Below are positions 1 to 5,930 of a stretch of DNA of 8,825 nt, in pieces. Position 1 is the first letter of the stretch; the number at the start of each line of letters is the position of its first letter. Made by a program: the position numbers and the translations under genes. The notes below the pieces were generated by a model. It worked only from the letters and a program-made list of their open reading frames with translations, was not told the DNA's origin and did no database searches. This stretch comes from Desulfobacteraceae bacterium (lineage in GTDB: Bacteria > Desulfobacterota > Desulfobacteria > Desulfobacterales > ETH-SRB1): NCBI GenBank assembly GCA_030638305.1, contig DAOWEW010000133.1, positions 1 to 8,825 of the forward strand, given 5' to 3'.

Positions 1-171
1 ATTGTAGATCATCCCAACCAAAAAAAATATCCTAATCAGCAATTACTCGCGGTTAAAATTAATAATTATGTTTATCTTGTTCCATTTGTGGAAAATAAAA
101 ATGGTAAGATTTTAAAAACAATAATTCCAAGTCGTAAAGCCACTCGTTCCTTAGGAGGCAAGAATGAATAA
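1..171 (+). CDS. BrnT-like ribonuclease toxin, C-terminal part (5' end outside window)
   Basis: An open frame enters from the left edge in frame 1 and ends at TAA 169-171, giving the last 56 residues. The visible part starts IVDHPNQKKYPNQ, continues with a beta-rich stretch (VYLVPFVEN) and ends with KTIIPSRKATRSLGGKNE. From memory, the KTIIPSRKAT ending and the HPNQ..YP..Q motif are typical of BrnT-like toxins paired with CopG/BrnA-type antitoxins. The toxin would be a small RNase that blocks translation in the cytoplasm when free. The stop codon overlaps the start of the next gene by 8 bp, the usual translational coupling of a toxin-antitoxin pair in toxin-first order. The N-terminal half and promoter lie outside the window, so catalytic residues cannot be checked. 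Confidence 0.7.
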   Translation: MVDHPNQKKYPNQQLLAVKINNYVYLVPFVENKNGKILKTIIPSRKATRSLGGKNE

Positions 172-496
172 AATTAAACTCAATAAAGATGAAGAAGAGA
201 TTCTCGAATCCTTTGAGCGAGGTGAGTGGAAGTCGGTGCAAAATGTTAAAGCAGAAATAATGAAACACCACCAGTATGCACGCAACACCCTGAAAAAGGA
301 TAAAAGAGTTAATATCAGAATATCTTCAAAAGTTTTGGAGGAAATCCAAACACTTGCTGTAGAAAATGGAATTCCATATCAAACACTTATGTCTAGTGTT
401 CTGCACCGTTATGTTTCAGGCTATCTTATAGAAAAACCAAGGCCGAACAAATCACTTGAGCGAACGGGAAACGCTGGTCAGACAAAGGCGGCCTGA
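164..496 (+). CDS. Ribbon-helix-helix (CopG/BrnA-like) antitoxin
   Basis: This 110-aa protein is the likely antitoxin of the overlapping toxin gene. It would bind and neutralise the toxin and repress the shared promoter. Residues 1-45 are charged and probably hold the toxin-contacting part. Residues about 49-86 fit a ribbon-helix-helix DNA-binding fold: the strand VNIRIS, then two helices containing KVLEEIQTLAVENG and IPYQTLMSSVLHRYVSG. A good Shine-Dalgarno, AGGAGG at 153-158, lies 5 nt before ATG 164 inside the toxin frame. Related antitoxins as I remember them end near the SGxLIEK motif (residues 86-91). Here about 19 extra residues follow (PNKSLERTGNAGQTKAA), and the last few codons and the stop come from a truncated copy of repeat F1. 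The tail is probably acquired and may be dispensable. The family call is firm; the precise subfamily is not. Confidence 0.8.
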   Translation: MNKIKLNKDEEEILESFERGEWKSVQNVKAEIMKHHQYARNTLKKDKRVNIRISSKVLEEIQTLAVENGIPYQTLMSSVLHRYVSGYLIEKPRPNKSLERTGNAGQTKAA

Positions 497-542
497 AGCT
501 GTGATAGCATAGTTGGGGAAGTTATTTCATCCACGTTCCTAA
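481..542 (+). repeat. Repeat F1, truncated right-arm copy
   Basis: This is nearly identical to the right end of the full F1 copy at 3203-3264. Shared pieces are GACAAAGG, GGCCTGAAGCTGTGAT, GCATAGTTGGGGAAGTTATT and the terminus TCCACGTTCCTAA. The left arm is missing. It supplies the last codons and the stop of the antitoxin gene and ends 18 bp before the kinase-like gene. Confidence 0.8.
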
Positions 543-560
543 TCAGATAGAGAGGTATGT

Positions 561-1526
561 ATGGCAAAAGTTATATCTCAAGAAATTATTCATCAAATGG
601 TTGCGCGCTGGTCATCTCCTCGTGCAAAGAATTATCGGTTTAAAATTTTCAAAGATACGTCGGATTTTTTTCGTGTAGAATATGGAAGCGTGGTTGTTCT
701 TGATGAAAAACCCTTCCTGATCCTGCATAATGCAAAGGAAGGACGTTTTGGACTTGATGATGAGGAAAAATTCTGGGTTAAACGATCAGTTGATTTAACT
801 GATGGAAGCAGAAAGATCATAAAGCTTGTTTTTTATGAAAAGTTTATGGCTAATATTGCGGGTATTGATTTTGAGTGCTTCAGGAGCCCCAAAAAAGAGG
901 CGCGCATTTTAAAGCTGGTAGGTGATCATAAAAATTTCATGCATGGATATGCGGTAGAGGATGAAAATGGAAATATTGTTAGAGTATTGGACGTGGTTAA
1001 TGGAAAACCTCTCCATACTCATTTACAAAATTTAGAGTGTGATCATAAGGCTTATTTTTATGAGCTGTTTCCCGATATCTTGAGTAAATATATTGAGTGT
1101 ATTAAGGCTATTAAATTTCTACACGAAAATGGTGAGAAACACGGAGATATTCGTAGAGATCATATTTTCATTGACAGGGACAGCGGAGATTTTCGCTGGA
1201 TAGATTTTGATTATAATTATCGACAGAGAGAGAATATATATGGTTATGATCTCTTTGGTCTGGGTAATATTTTAATATTTCTGACAGGAATGGGCGATGT
1301 AATGATGACTGATCTTAAGAAACAAAACCATCCTGCTTTAAGTCTGCTGACAGATGATGATGTTAATATTGTTTTTCACAATCGTGTGGCAAATTTAAAA
1401 AAGGTTTATCCCTACATACCTGAAACCCTTAACAGTGCCCTCATGCATTTCTCAAGTGGAGCCAACCGGTTTTATGATAACACCAGTCAGTTGCTGGAGG
1501 ATTTGGAAGAGTTCATACAAACATAA
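561..1526 (+). CDS. Protein-kinase-like protein (PKL fold)
   Basis: This soluble 321-aa protein has a protein-kinase-like catalytic core. A candidate ATP-binding lysine is K88 in KIIKLVFYEKF, and E113 in KKEARIL fits the helix-C glutamate. The catalytic loop is HGDIRRDH (residues 194-201, D196 as base), the metal-binding DFG equivalent is DFD at 215-217 (WIDFDYN), and D230 in YGYDLFGLGNILIFLTG resembles helix F of Ser/Thr kinases. No canonical glycine-rich loop is visible. The catalytic-loop position that is usually Asn is His201, so activity is not certain. HGD rather than HRD recalls aminoglycoside/choline kinase-like enzymes, so the substrate could be a small molecule or a protein. ATG 561 is preceded by a GAGAGG ribosome-binding site. 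The USP gene follows, and before a repeat insertion the gap was probably 28 nt. No membrane segment or signal peptide is seen. Confidence 0.72.
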   Translation: MAKVISQEIIHQMVARWSSPRAKNYRFKIFKDTSDFFRVEYGSVVVLDEKPFLILHNAKEGRFGLDDEEKFWVKRSVDLTDGSRKIIKLVFYEKFMANIAGIDFECFRSPKKEARILKLVGDHKNFMHGYAVEDENGNIVRVLDVVNGKPLHTHLQNLECDHKAYFYELFPDILSKYIECIKAIKFLHENGEKHGDIRRDHIFIDRDSGDFRWIDFDYNYRQRENIYGYDLFGLGNILIFLTGMGDVMMTDLKKQNHPALSLLTDDDVNIVFHNRVANLKKVYPYIPETLNSALMHFSSGANRFYDNTSQLLEDLEEFIQT

Positions 1527-1539
1527 ATGCAAATACAAT

Positions 1540-1681
1540 GAGACCTTTGAAAAATGCTCAATTTTGTTCAAGTTCAAGGAAGGCGCAAATTTTAAACGTA
1601 GGAATACATTGAGTATTTCGAGGCTTAAAATTTGAGACTGACGCCGAAATTGGGCAAAATGGGGTGTTTTGCAAAGGTCTC
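1540..1681. repeat. Palindromic element F2a (MITE-like), 142 bp
   Basis: The element begins GAGACCTTTGAAAAATGC and ends TTTTGCAAAGGTCTC, an imperfect terminal inverted repeat. It is flanked on both sides by the 5-bp direct repeat ACAAT (1535-1539 and 1682-1686), consistent with a target-site duplication. The centre is a nested palindrome, AAATTTTAA ... TTAAAATTT, around AGGAATACATTGAGTATTTC (from 1600). It has no coding capacity. The same element in opposite orientation is at 6692-6835. It splits the kinase-like and USP genes. Confidence 0.85.
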
Positions 1682-1701
1682 ACAATAGGGAGGAAAAAAG
1701 C

Positions 1702-2169
1702 ATGACTAACGAGCTTACTTTTAATAAGAACATTCTTATTGCAGTTGATGAGTCAGAAAACGCCCGTCGTGCGGTTTTATATGTAGCTCAACTTCTGGAA
1801 GGCACTGCGGGCTTTAGTGTTACTATCCTGCATGTAATTAATGAACCGGAAGAAGATTATTTTCCTGCAATTGATGAAAAGGAGAAATGGCTCAGTCAGT
1901 ATAAAAAGAAAGTTGATAAAATGCTTGAAGACTACCGTCAGATATTGATAAAAAAGGGGTTTGATCAAAACGCGGTTTCGGTTCGCTCTCCCGTGCGCTA
2001 CTGTCCATCCATGGCACAATGTATTCTACAAGAAAGAGACGAGACCGAATACAGCACCGTAGTCGTTGGAAGACAAGGGCTTTCACGAAGTGAGGAATTT
2101 CTCTTTGGCAGTGTTTCCAGCAAGATAGTTAACTACGCACGTAACTGCACGGTCTGGGTGGTTGAATAA
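1702..2169 (+). CDS. Universal stress protein, ATP-binding (UspA/MJ0577 type)
   Basis: This 155-aa protein is a single-domain cytoplasmic universal stress protein. The N-terminal strand and loop ILIAVDESENARRAV (residues 11-25) carry the conserved Asp15. VTILHVINEP (40-49) is the second core strand. The C-terminal segment VVVGRQGLSRSEEFLFGS (120-137) fits the ATP-binding signature G-2x-G-9x-G-S exactly (G123, G126, G136-S137), so it should bind ATP rather than be an ATP-independent UspA. ATG 1702 is chosen because the ribosome-binding site GGGAGGA (1688-1694) lies just before it. A further in-frame ATG at 1669 would start inside repeat F2a and add residues unlike the family. The kinase-like gene lies upstream in the same direction, which suggests joint expression and possibly a phosphorylation partnership (inference). 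Confidence 0.9.
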   Translation: MTNELTFNKNILIAVDESENARRAVLYVAQLLEGTAGFSVTILHVINEPEEDYFPAIDEKEKWLSQYKKKVDKMLEDYRQILIKKGFDQNAVSVRSPVRYCPSMAQCILQERDETEYSTVVVGRQGLSRSEEFLFGSVSSKIVNYARNCTVWVVE

Positions 2170-2179
2170 GTTAGCAATT

Positions 2180-2280
2180 TTAAGTGTTGAGGCGCCCGTC
2201 TGGCAAGGCGCGAAAGCGCAGGAATATCAGGATATTTCGAGCTGTTGCAACACAGCCATGCAGGATGCATCGACGCTTAA
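2180..2280. repeat. Palindromic element F3, 101 bp
   Basis: It starts TTAAGTGTTGAGGCGCCC and ends with the imperfect inverse GGATGCATCGACGCTTAA (13 of 18 positions match). The interior AAGGCGC...GCAGGAATA....ATATTTCGAGC resembles the F2 core, but the outer arms differ completely. It begins 10 nt after the USP stop codon and could serve as a 3' stem-loop for that transcript. The following 60 bp (2281-2340) hold nothing recognisable beyond a small GAAGTT/AACTTC inverted repeat. Confidence 0.7.
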
Positions 2281-2340
2281 ACCGAAGTTCCTCCAGTGGA
2301 CCGTAACTTCCGAAAGCAGGGAAGCTCATATCGTAATACG

Positions 2341-2551
2341 TTAGGAACGTGGACGAAATAACTTCATCAAGTAGGCGTACAGATTTTGGTCGAATTTGCC
2401 CAAATCTCAAATATAGGCTCAGATCACAAAAGTTGATGGAATAGCGAGCTATTTCAATATGTTTGTGATTTGAGCCTGGATTTGAGATTTGGCAAAGGCG
2501 ATCTGAATCTGGAATGCATGGTTATGGAAGTTGTTTCGTCCACGTTCCTAA
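2341..2551. repeat. Palindromic element F1a, about 211 bp (MITE-like)
   Basis: The ends are TTAGGAACGTGGACGAAA and TTTCGTCCACGTTCCTAA. The imperfect complementarity extends roughly 90 bp inward on each arm and includes AAATCTCAAAT and its partner ATTTGAGATTT. The tip of the hairpin is near AATAGCGAGCTATT. The second copy, F1b at 3052-3264, is in the same orientation. No open frame inside is credible. Its right end supplies the stop codon of the minus-strand gene 2548-2889. Confidence 0.85.
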
Positions 2552-2889
2552 GCATCTTTATTTCTGGTAAACGTATAAAACATCTCAATATTTTTTGAGT
2601 TGGGACCGGGCCTCTTGTCAACTATAACTTTCCAGGAAGTATGCCCCTCTAAATAAAATAATACTTCTGTAATTTTTGCAATTATAGCAGCCTGATCAGT
2701 TCCTGTCAGGTTGATAAGTTCGGTTTCATGAAAAGTTACAACATCGTCTTTGTGCATTCCTTTTTCAAGGCCGTATAAAACTGATCCTTCACCGATATCA
2801 ACTAATGCACGGTTAAGAGCGGCAGATAATTTTGGTGCTACAGGTGATAAATCCCTGTGAATCTGTTTTGCAAGTTCATAATTTGTCAT
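2548..2889 (-). CDS. Hypothetical protein, 113 aa
   Basis: I do not recognise this family. The start ATG (CAT at 2887-2889) is supported by a strong Shine-Dalgarno, AAAGGAG (complement of 2899-2905), 9 nt upstream on the minus strand. The first 80 residues look mainly helical (TNYELAKQIHRDL, KLSAALNRALVDIG, DQAAIIAKITEVLFYLEG). The end looks like two beta strands joined by a loop: SWKVIVDKRPG and IEMFYTFTR. There is no signal peptide, membrane segment or cysteine, so it is probably cytoplasmic. The final codon GCT and the stop TAG are formed by the terminus of repeat F1a, so the natural C-terminus may have been longer. The gene stands alone, between two same-orientation F1 copies. Confidence 0.7.
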   Translation of the reverse strand: MTNYELAKQIHRDLSPVAPKLSAALNRALVDIGEGSVLYGLEKGMHKDDVVTFHETELINLTGTDQAAIIAKITEVLFYLEGHTSWKVIVDKRPGPNSKNIEMFYTFTRNKDA

Positions 2890-2954
2890 TAATTAAATCT
2901 CCTTTGTAACCTGTGATTCATATCAATCGTGAACGGCTACAAAATAAACAGTTA

Positions 2955-2994
2955 GTGCCTGAACGAAAAATAGAAATTTTTTTCGTTCGGGCAC
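2955..2994. repeat. 40-bp hairpin with GTGCCTGAACG ends (F2d, core-less)
   Basis: GTGCCTGAACGAAAAA and its near-perfect inverse TTTTTTCGTTCGGGCAC surround a few bases. The same termini bound the element at 7092-7232, but here the central core is missing, so this looks like an internal deletion derivative or a minimal unit. GTTA occurs on both sides (2951-2954, 2997-3000), though offset by 2 bp on the right. Confidence 0.75.
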
Positions 2995-3017
2995 CCGTTA
3001 AGGGTTCGTTCAAAGAC

Positions 3018-3053
3018 AAAAGGGGTTATAAGAAAAAACTTATAACCCCTTTT
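3018..3053. terminator. Strong perfect stem-loop, possible intrinsic terminator
   Basis: AAAAGGGGTTATAAG (3018-3032) and CTTATAACCCCTTTT (3039-3053) pair perfectly over 15 bp around an AAAAAA loop. Because the stem ends in A/T runs it could act as a terminator on either strand. No plus-strand gene ends nearby. On the minus strand it lies upstream of gene 2548-2889 and downstream of tRNA-Gln, whose transcription it could stop after reading through F1b. It abuts F1b. Confidence 0.5.
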
Positions 3054-3264
3054 AGGAACGTGGACGAATTAACTTCCACAAGCAGGCGCATAGATTTGGG
3101 TCGAATTTGTCCAAATCTCAAATATAGGCTCGGATCACAAAAGTTGATGGGATAGCTTAGCTATTTTGATATTTTTGTAATTTGAGCCTGGCTTTGAGAC
3201 TTGGACAAAGGTGGCCTGAAGCTGTGATGCATAGTTGGGGAAGTTATTTCGTCCACGTTCCTTA
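3052..3264. repeat. Palindromic element F1b, about 213 bp (MITE-like)
   Basis: This is the second full F1 copy, starting TTAGGAACGTGGACGAATT and ending ATTTCGTCCACGTTCCTTA. Its interior runs colinear with F1a in the same orientation (AAATCTCAAATATAGGCTC, GATCACAAAAGTTGATGG). The hairpin tip is the perfect palindrome ATAGCTTAGCTAT. The right arm is the near-identical parent type of the fragment at 481-542. Confidence 0.85.
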
Positions 3265-3311
3265 TATTGAGATCTCTGAAAAATTGTTTTCTTCTGCCCT
3301 GTTTTTGCGTT

Positions 3312-3385
3312 TGGCTGAGGGACAAGGATTCGAACCTTGATTAACGGGACCAGAACCCGTCGTCCTGCCGTTAGACGATCCCTCA
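3312..3385 (-). tRNA. tRNA-Gln (anticodon CTG)
   Basis: The minus strand folds into a full 74-nt cloverleaf with encoded CCA. The acceptor TGAGGGA pairs with TCCCTCA, the discriminator is G, and the D-stem is GTCT/GGAC. The anticodon stem ACGGG/CCCGT holds loop TTCTGGT with anticodon CTG, which reads CAG. The T-arm is CAAGG-TTCGAAT-CCTTG. All stems are intact. The U1-A72 type acceptor end and the sequence resemble bacterial tRNA-Gln. It stands alone, between an F1 copy and an F1 fragment. Confidence 0.95.
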
Positions 3386-3445
3386 TTTGATTCAGAAATT
3401 TTTCTCGTTCATTCCGTCAAAAAAAATCGCTTGAAAAACGTTACC

Positions 3446-3474
3446 TAATTATATAAAATATATAATAGAGTCAA
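3446..3474 (-). promoter_or_regulatory. Sigma-70-type promoter for tRNA-Gln
   Basis: On the minus strand a -35 box TTGACT (complement of 3469-3474) is followed after 17 bp by TAATTA, overlapping TATAAT at 15 bp spacing. The -10 box ends about 60 nt before the tRNA 5' end, leaving a leader for processing. Confidence 0.5.
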
Positions 3475-3504
3475 GTTAATTCATCACTTTCTTCAATACA
3501 AACA

Positions 3505-3560
3505 AATTCGACCCAAATCTGTGTGCATACTTGGGGAAGGTATTTCGTCCACGTTCCTAA
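3505..3560. repeat. Repeat F1 end fragment, inverted
   Basis: Its reverse complement begins TTAGGAACGTGGACGAAATA and ends CAGATTTGGGTCGAATT, matching the left arm of F1b (3052-3107). Only this terminal 56 bp remains. Together with F1b it brackets the tRNA-Gln gene with inverted F1 left ends. Confidence 0.75.
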
Positions 3561-3975
3561 CCTGATCTGATTATTTGCTTCTACAACTCAGGCAGTATAT
3601 TATCAGTATAAGCCAATTAATGCTTATTAGGTAAATTATATTTTTATTAATAATAAATACAATAGAATATAATTTCTCTACAATTGTATTAAGTGATTCA
3701 CTTACACTACATTAAGCATTATCTTAAACTAGTAAAAGCAAGTAATAAATCGTGTAGAAGATAATTCTGGGACTTTGTCAAAAATTATTGATGAACTTTT
3801 TGAGTGTTACTTTATTGTAACAAAAAGACATGAACAGATAAGCTAAAAACTGGAGATTAATCTAATATTTGAATAAGTTACAAATTTGTTTCCTACGATA
3901 ATTTATAAAATAATACCAACGATACAAATCAAATAAATACAAATTTGTTCATTTGAAATAAGGGGATAAAAGTTC
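3561..3975. other. AT-rich non-coding region upstream of rpmF
   Basis: I see no credible gene in this stretch. It holds several short dyads: AAGTGATTCACTT at 3691-3703, and a stem-loop TGTTAC-TTTATT-GTAACA at 3805-3822 whose outer arms CTTTT/AAAAG could extend the stem across a bulge. It also holds two ACAAATTTGT palindromes listed separately. The base composition is much more AT-rich than in the genes on the right, so some dyads may be chance. Confidence 0.6.
3880..3948. promoter_or_regulatory. Pair of ACAAATTTGT palindromes, possible operator
   Basis: The 10-bp perfect palindrome ACAAATTTGT occurs at 3880-3889 and again at 3939-3948, 59 bp apart. The second ends 27 bp before the TTGACA box of the rpmF-fab promoter. 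The placement would suit a dimeric regulator, but the regulator is unknown and the AT-rich background raises the chance of coincidence. Confidence 0.3.
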
Positions 3976-4004
3976 TTGACAATCTTTTTTAATTCAATTA
4001 CTTG
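3976..4004 (+). promoter_or_regulatory. Candidate sigma-70 promoter P1 for the rpmF-fab operon
   Basis: A consensus -35 box TTGACA (3976-3981) is followed by a 17-bp spacer and a weak -10 TACTTG (3999-4004). The perfect -35 box is the main argument. Transcription would start about 65 nt before rpmF. Confidence 0.45.
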
Positions 4005-4014
4005 TATTGCGATC

Positions 4015-4044
4015 TTGTCATTATGTAGCGAAATACATTATATA
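4015..4044 (+). promoter_or_regulatory. Candidate sigma-70 promoter P2 for the rpmF-fab operon
   Basis: TTGTCA (4015-4020), then 17-18 bp, then TTATAT/TATATA (4038-4044). It would give a leader of about 25 nt before the rpmF start, which still contains the Shine-Dalgarno. It may act in tandem with, or instead of, P1. Confidence 0.45.
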
Positions 4045-4076
4045 GCATATAAATACAAACAATTAGGAGATTACTC

Positions 4077-4259
4077 ATGCCTGTACCAAAGCGTAAAACA
4101 TCTAAGTCAAAGCGGAACCAAAGACGTGCTCATATTAAAGCCAAGGCTCCAAATTTGACTGCTTGCCCCCAGTGCGGGGAAACTAAAGTTTCACACCATG
4201 TATGTCATTCCTGCGGTACCTATAAGGGGCGGACTATTATAGAAATAAAAGAGGATTAA
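4077..4259 (+). CDS. rpmF: Large-subunit ribosomal protein L32
   Basis: This 60-aa protein is bL32 of the 50S ribosomal subunit. The N-terminus MPVPKRKTSKSKRNQRRAH is the conserved basic RNA-binding tail. Four cysteines, C30-x2-C33 and C43-x2-C46 (CPQC ... CHSC), form a complete zinc ribbon, so this is the zinc-binding form of L32. ATG 4077 follows TAGGAGA at a good distance. In many bacteria rpmF follows a DUF177/YceD gene and precedes plsX and fabH. Here no DUF177 gene precedes it; a long non-coding region with promoters does, so rpmF is the first gene of the operon. The acyl-CoA dehydrogenase starts 3 bp after its stop, which implies translational coupling. Confidence 0.97.
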   Translation: MPVPKRKTSKSKRNQRRAHIKAKAPNLTACPQCGETKVSHHVCHSCGTYKGRTIIEIKED

Positions 4260-4262
4260 TAT

Positions 4263-5930
4263 ATGACAGCATCAACAGCTACTGCCGGACGCAATCTCAA
4301 AGGTCTCGACCTTGAGGCAAGGCATATGATAATTGATACCGTGAGGCAGCTTGAGAAACGCCTTCTTACAAAGGAAAAAATTCTTGAATTTGATAAAAAT
4401 GAAATTTTTCCTGAAGATACGATTCGTGAGTTGCTCGGAGAAGATATCGGTTTGCAGCTCCTGTTTATACCTGAAGAATATGGAGGTATAGGAGGAGGGG
4501 CTCGTGACTGCTGTGAAGTAATTCGTGAAATATCCAGCATATGCCTCGGCATTGCAACAGGTTTTTTTGCTATTCAGCTCGGCTCGGATCCTATAATAGT
4601 TGGAGCTACTGAGGAACAGAAGCATAAATGGCTTGGAACTCTTGCTGAAGGAAAATCTCTTGTAGCTTATGCTGTTACTGAAGCCGGAGCCGGGAGCAAC
4701 CTTGCTGCCTTAAAGACAACGGCCGATCCTGTAGCAAACGACGCCGGTGAAATCCTTGGATACAATATAAACGGTACCAAACAGTTTATATCAACAGGAG
4801 GATTTGCTGATTTCATCACGGTTCTTGCCAATACTCCTGAGGGTCCGTCATTTTTTATTGTGGAGAAAGGCTCAAAAGGCTTTGTCCAGGGCAAAGGGGA
4901 AGAAAAACACGGGATACGTGCATCAAATACATCGCCGCTTTCATTTACCGATGTCTTTGTACCGGTTGAAAATCTTATTGGTGGTGTTCCCGGAGAAGGG
5001 ATGAGGCAGGCTAACAAGGTTTTTGGATATACAAGACTTATGGTAGCTGCTATGGGCCTGGGTGCCGGTCAGAAAGTTCTGAGCATAGTTATTCCATATG
5101 CTAAGGAGAGAATTCAGTTCGGCTCTTCTCTTTCTGAAAAACAGGGCTATACACACAAACTGATTGTACCGAATGCTGTAAGGCTCGAAGCAGCAACAGC
5201 CTATATCGAAGAAATTGGGGAAAGACTGGATTCAGGAGAAGAGGATCTGCAGGTTGAAGGTTCAATTGCCAAGTTCTTTGCCACCGAATCTGCCGATAAA
5301 GCAGCCGATGATGCCATACAGGCGCTTGGCGGTTATGGATACATTCACGAATTTGAGGTGGAAAAGATAAAAAGAGATGTTAAAATCACCTGTATTTATG
5401 AAGGAACCAGCGAAATTCAGCAGAGTATAATCAGTACGTTTCGCTGGAAAATTACGCGGAAAACAAAAGGTAAATATTACGAAAACATATCTTCAGAGAT
5501 GGAAGAACTGGAGAATACCTTGAATGATGCCGGATGCAGATTTTATGGGCTTGCTGCCAGGGCTCTTAATGAGACCATAATGCTTGTACATGACAACAAG
5601 CTTACCAGAAAACAACATATTATGTTTGCCCTGTCCGACATGATGACACATGTGGAAGTTGGAGTAAGCATGGCGCGTAAGGCAAAATCACTTGTTGAAG
5701 CAGGAAATTCTGAAGCCGAAAAGATAAAGGCAATGTCAAGGATTTTTGCAAATGAAACAGCGCAGGTTGTAACTCATAATATATTGAAGATACTTATGGG
5801 TTCCGGGGCTTTTGATCAGAAAACCGTCTCTGATTTTATGGAGGCTGTTTCTTATAATAAACTGCTTGGCAGCTATGAAAATGTCATTAAAGACATGGAT
5901 ATGGTTGCAGACATATTATTTGAGAGGTAA
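4263..5930 (+). CDS. Acyl-CoA dehydrogenase family flavoprotein with C-terminal helical extension
   Basis: This 555-aa FAD enzyme belongs to the acyl-CoA dehydrogenase family, which forms or, in reverse, reduces the alpha-beta double bond of acyl thioesters. The N-terminal helical domain spans about 10-130. YAVTEAGAGSN (136-146) opens the beta domain with its FAD/substrate motif. QFGSSLSEKQG (285-295) matches the family RxxFG region. QALGGYGYIHEFEVEKIKRD (353-372) and IYEGTSEIQQ (378-387) follow, with E380 at the position of the catalytic base Glu376 of medium-chain dehydrogenase. Residues about 400-555 are an extra helical domain, absent from short 380-aa members and reminiscent of VLCAD/ACAD9-type enzymes. 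The ribosome-binding site AAGAGGA overlaps the rpmF end, and fabG follows after 4 bp. The location in a fatty-acid synthesis operon is odd for a beta-oxidation enzyme; the acceptor and physiological direction are unknown. Confidence 0.9.
   Translation: MTASTATAGRNLKGLDLEARHMIIDTVRQLEKRLLTKEKILEFDKNEIFPEDTIRELLGEDIGLQLLFIPEEYGGIGGGARDCCEVIREISSICLGIATGFFAIQLGSDPIIVGATEEQKHKWLGTLAEGKSLVAYAVTEAGAGSNLAALKTTADPVANDAGEILGYNINGTKQFISTGGFADFITVLANTPEGPSFFIVEKGSKGFVQGKGEEKHGIRASNTSPLSFTDVFVPVENLIGGVPGEGMRQANKVFGYTRLMVAAMGLGAGQKVLSIVIPYAKERIQFGSSLSEKQGYTHKLIVPNAVRLEAATAYIEEIGERLDSGEEDLQVEGSIAKFFATESADKAADDAIQALGGYGYIHEFEVEKIKRDVKITCIYEGTSEIQQSIISTFRWKITRKTKGKYYENISSEMEELENTLNDAGCRFYGLAARALNETIMLVHDNKLTRKQHIMFALSDMMTHVEVGVSMARKAKSLVEAGNSEAEKIKAMSRIFANETAQVVTHNILKILMGSGAFDQKTVSDFMEAVSYNKLLGSYENVIKDMDMVADILFER

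Noticed and set aside
436..520. Integron attC-like site at the antitoxin end
   Set aside because: The CGAACAAATC and AGTTGGGGAA pieces recall attC boxes, but neither fits RYYYAAC/GTTRRRY, the segment is not a clear imperfect palindrome, and the right half is explained by repeat F1.
1669..1701. Upstream ATG giving the universal stress protein an 11-residue N-terminal extension
   Set aside because: It starts inside the F2a terminus, lacks a ribosome-binding site and adds residues foreign to the family. ATG 1702 has GGGAGGA in the right place.
2913..3155. 80-aa plus-strand open frame
   Set aside because: It crosses three hairpin/repeat units (2955-2994, 3018-3053, F1b) and has no ribosome-binding site, so it is an accidental frame.
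3269..3290. GAGATCTCTGAAAAATT as a solo F2 terminus next to tRNA-Gln
   Set aside because: It is only loosely similar to GAGACCTTTGAAAAATG, with no inverse partner or duplicated target.
3312..3385. tRNA-Gln as an integration site of a genomic island
   Set aside because: No integrase gene and no second copy of the tRNA 3' end was seen in the window.
3135..3386. 83-aa minus-strand open frame
   Set aside because: It covers the tRNA-Gln gene and half of F1b, so it is not a protein gene.
3976..4158. 60-aa plus-strand open frame overlapping rpmF
   Set aside because: It spans the promoter region and the 5' half of rpmF in another frame, with low-complexity translation and no ribosome-binding site.
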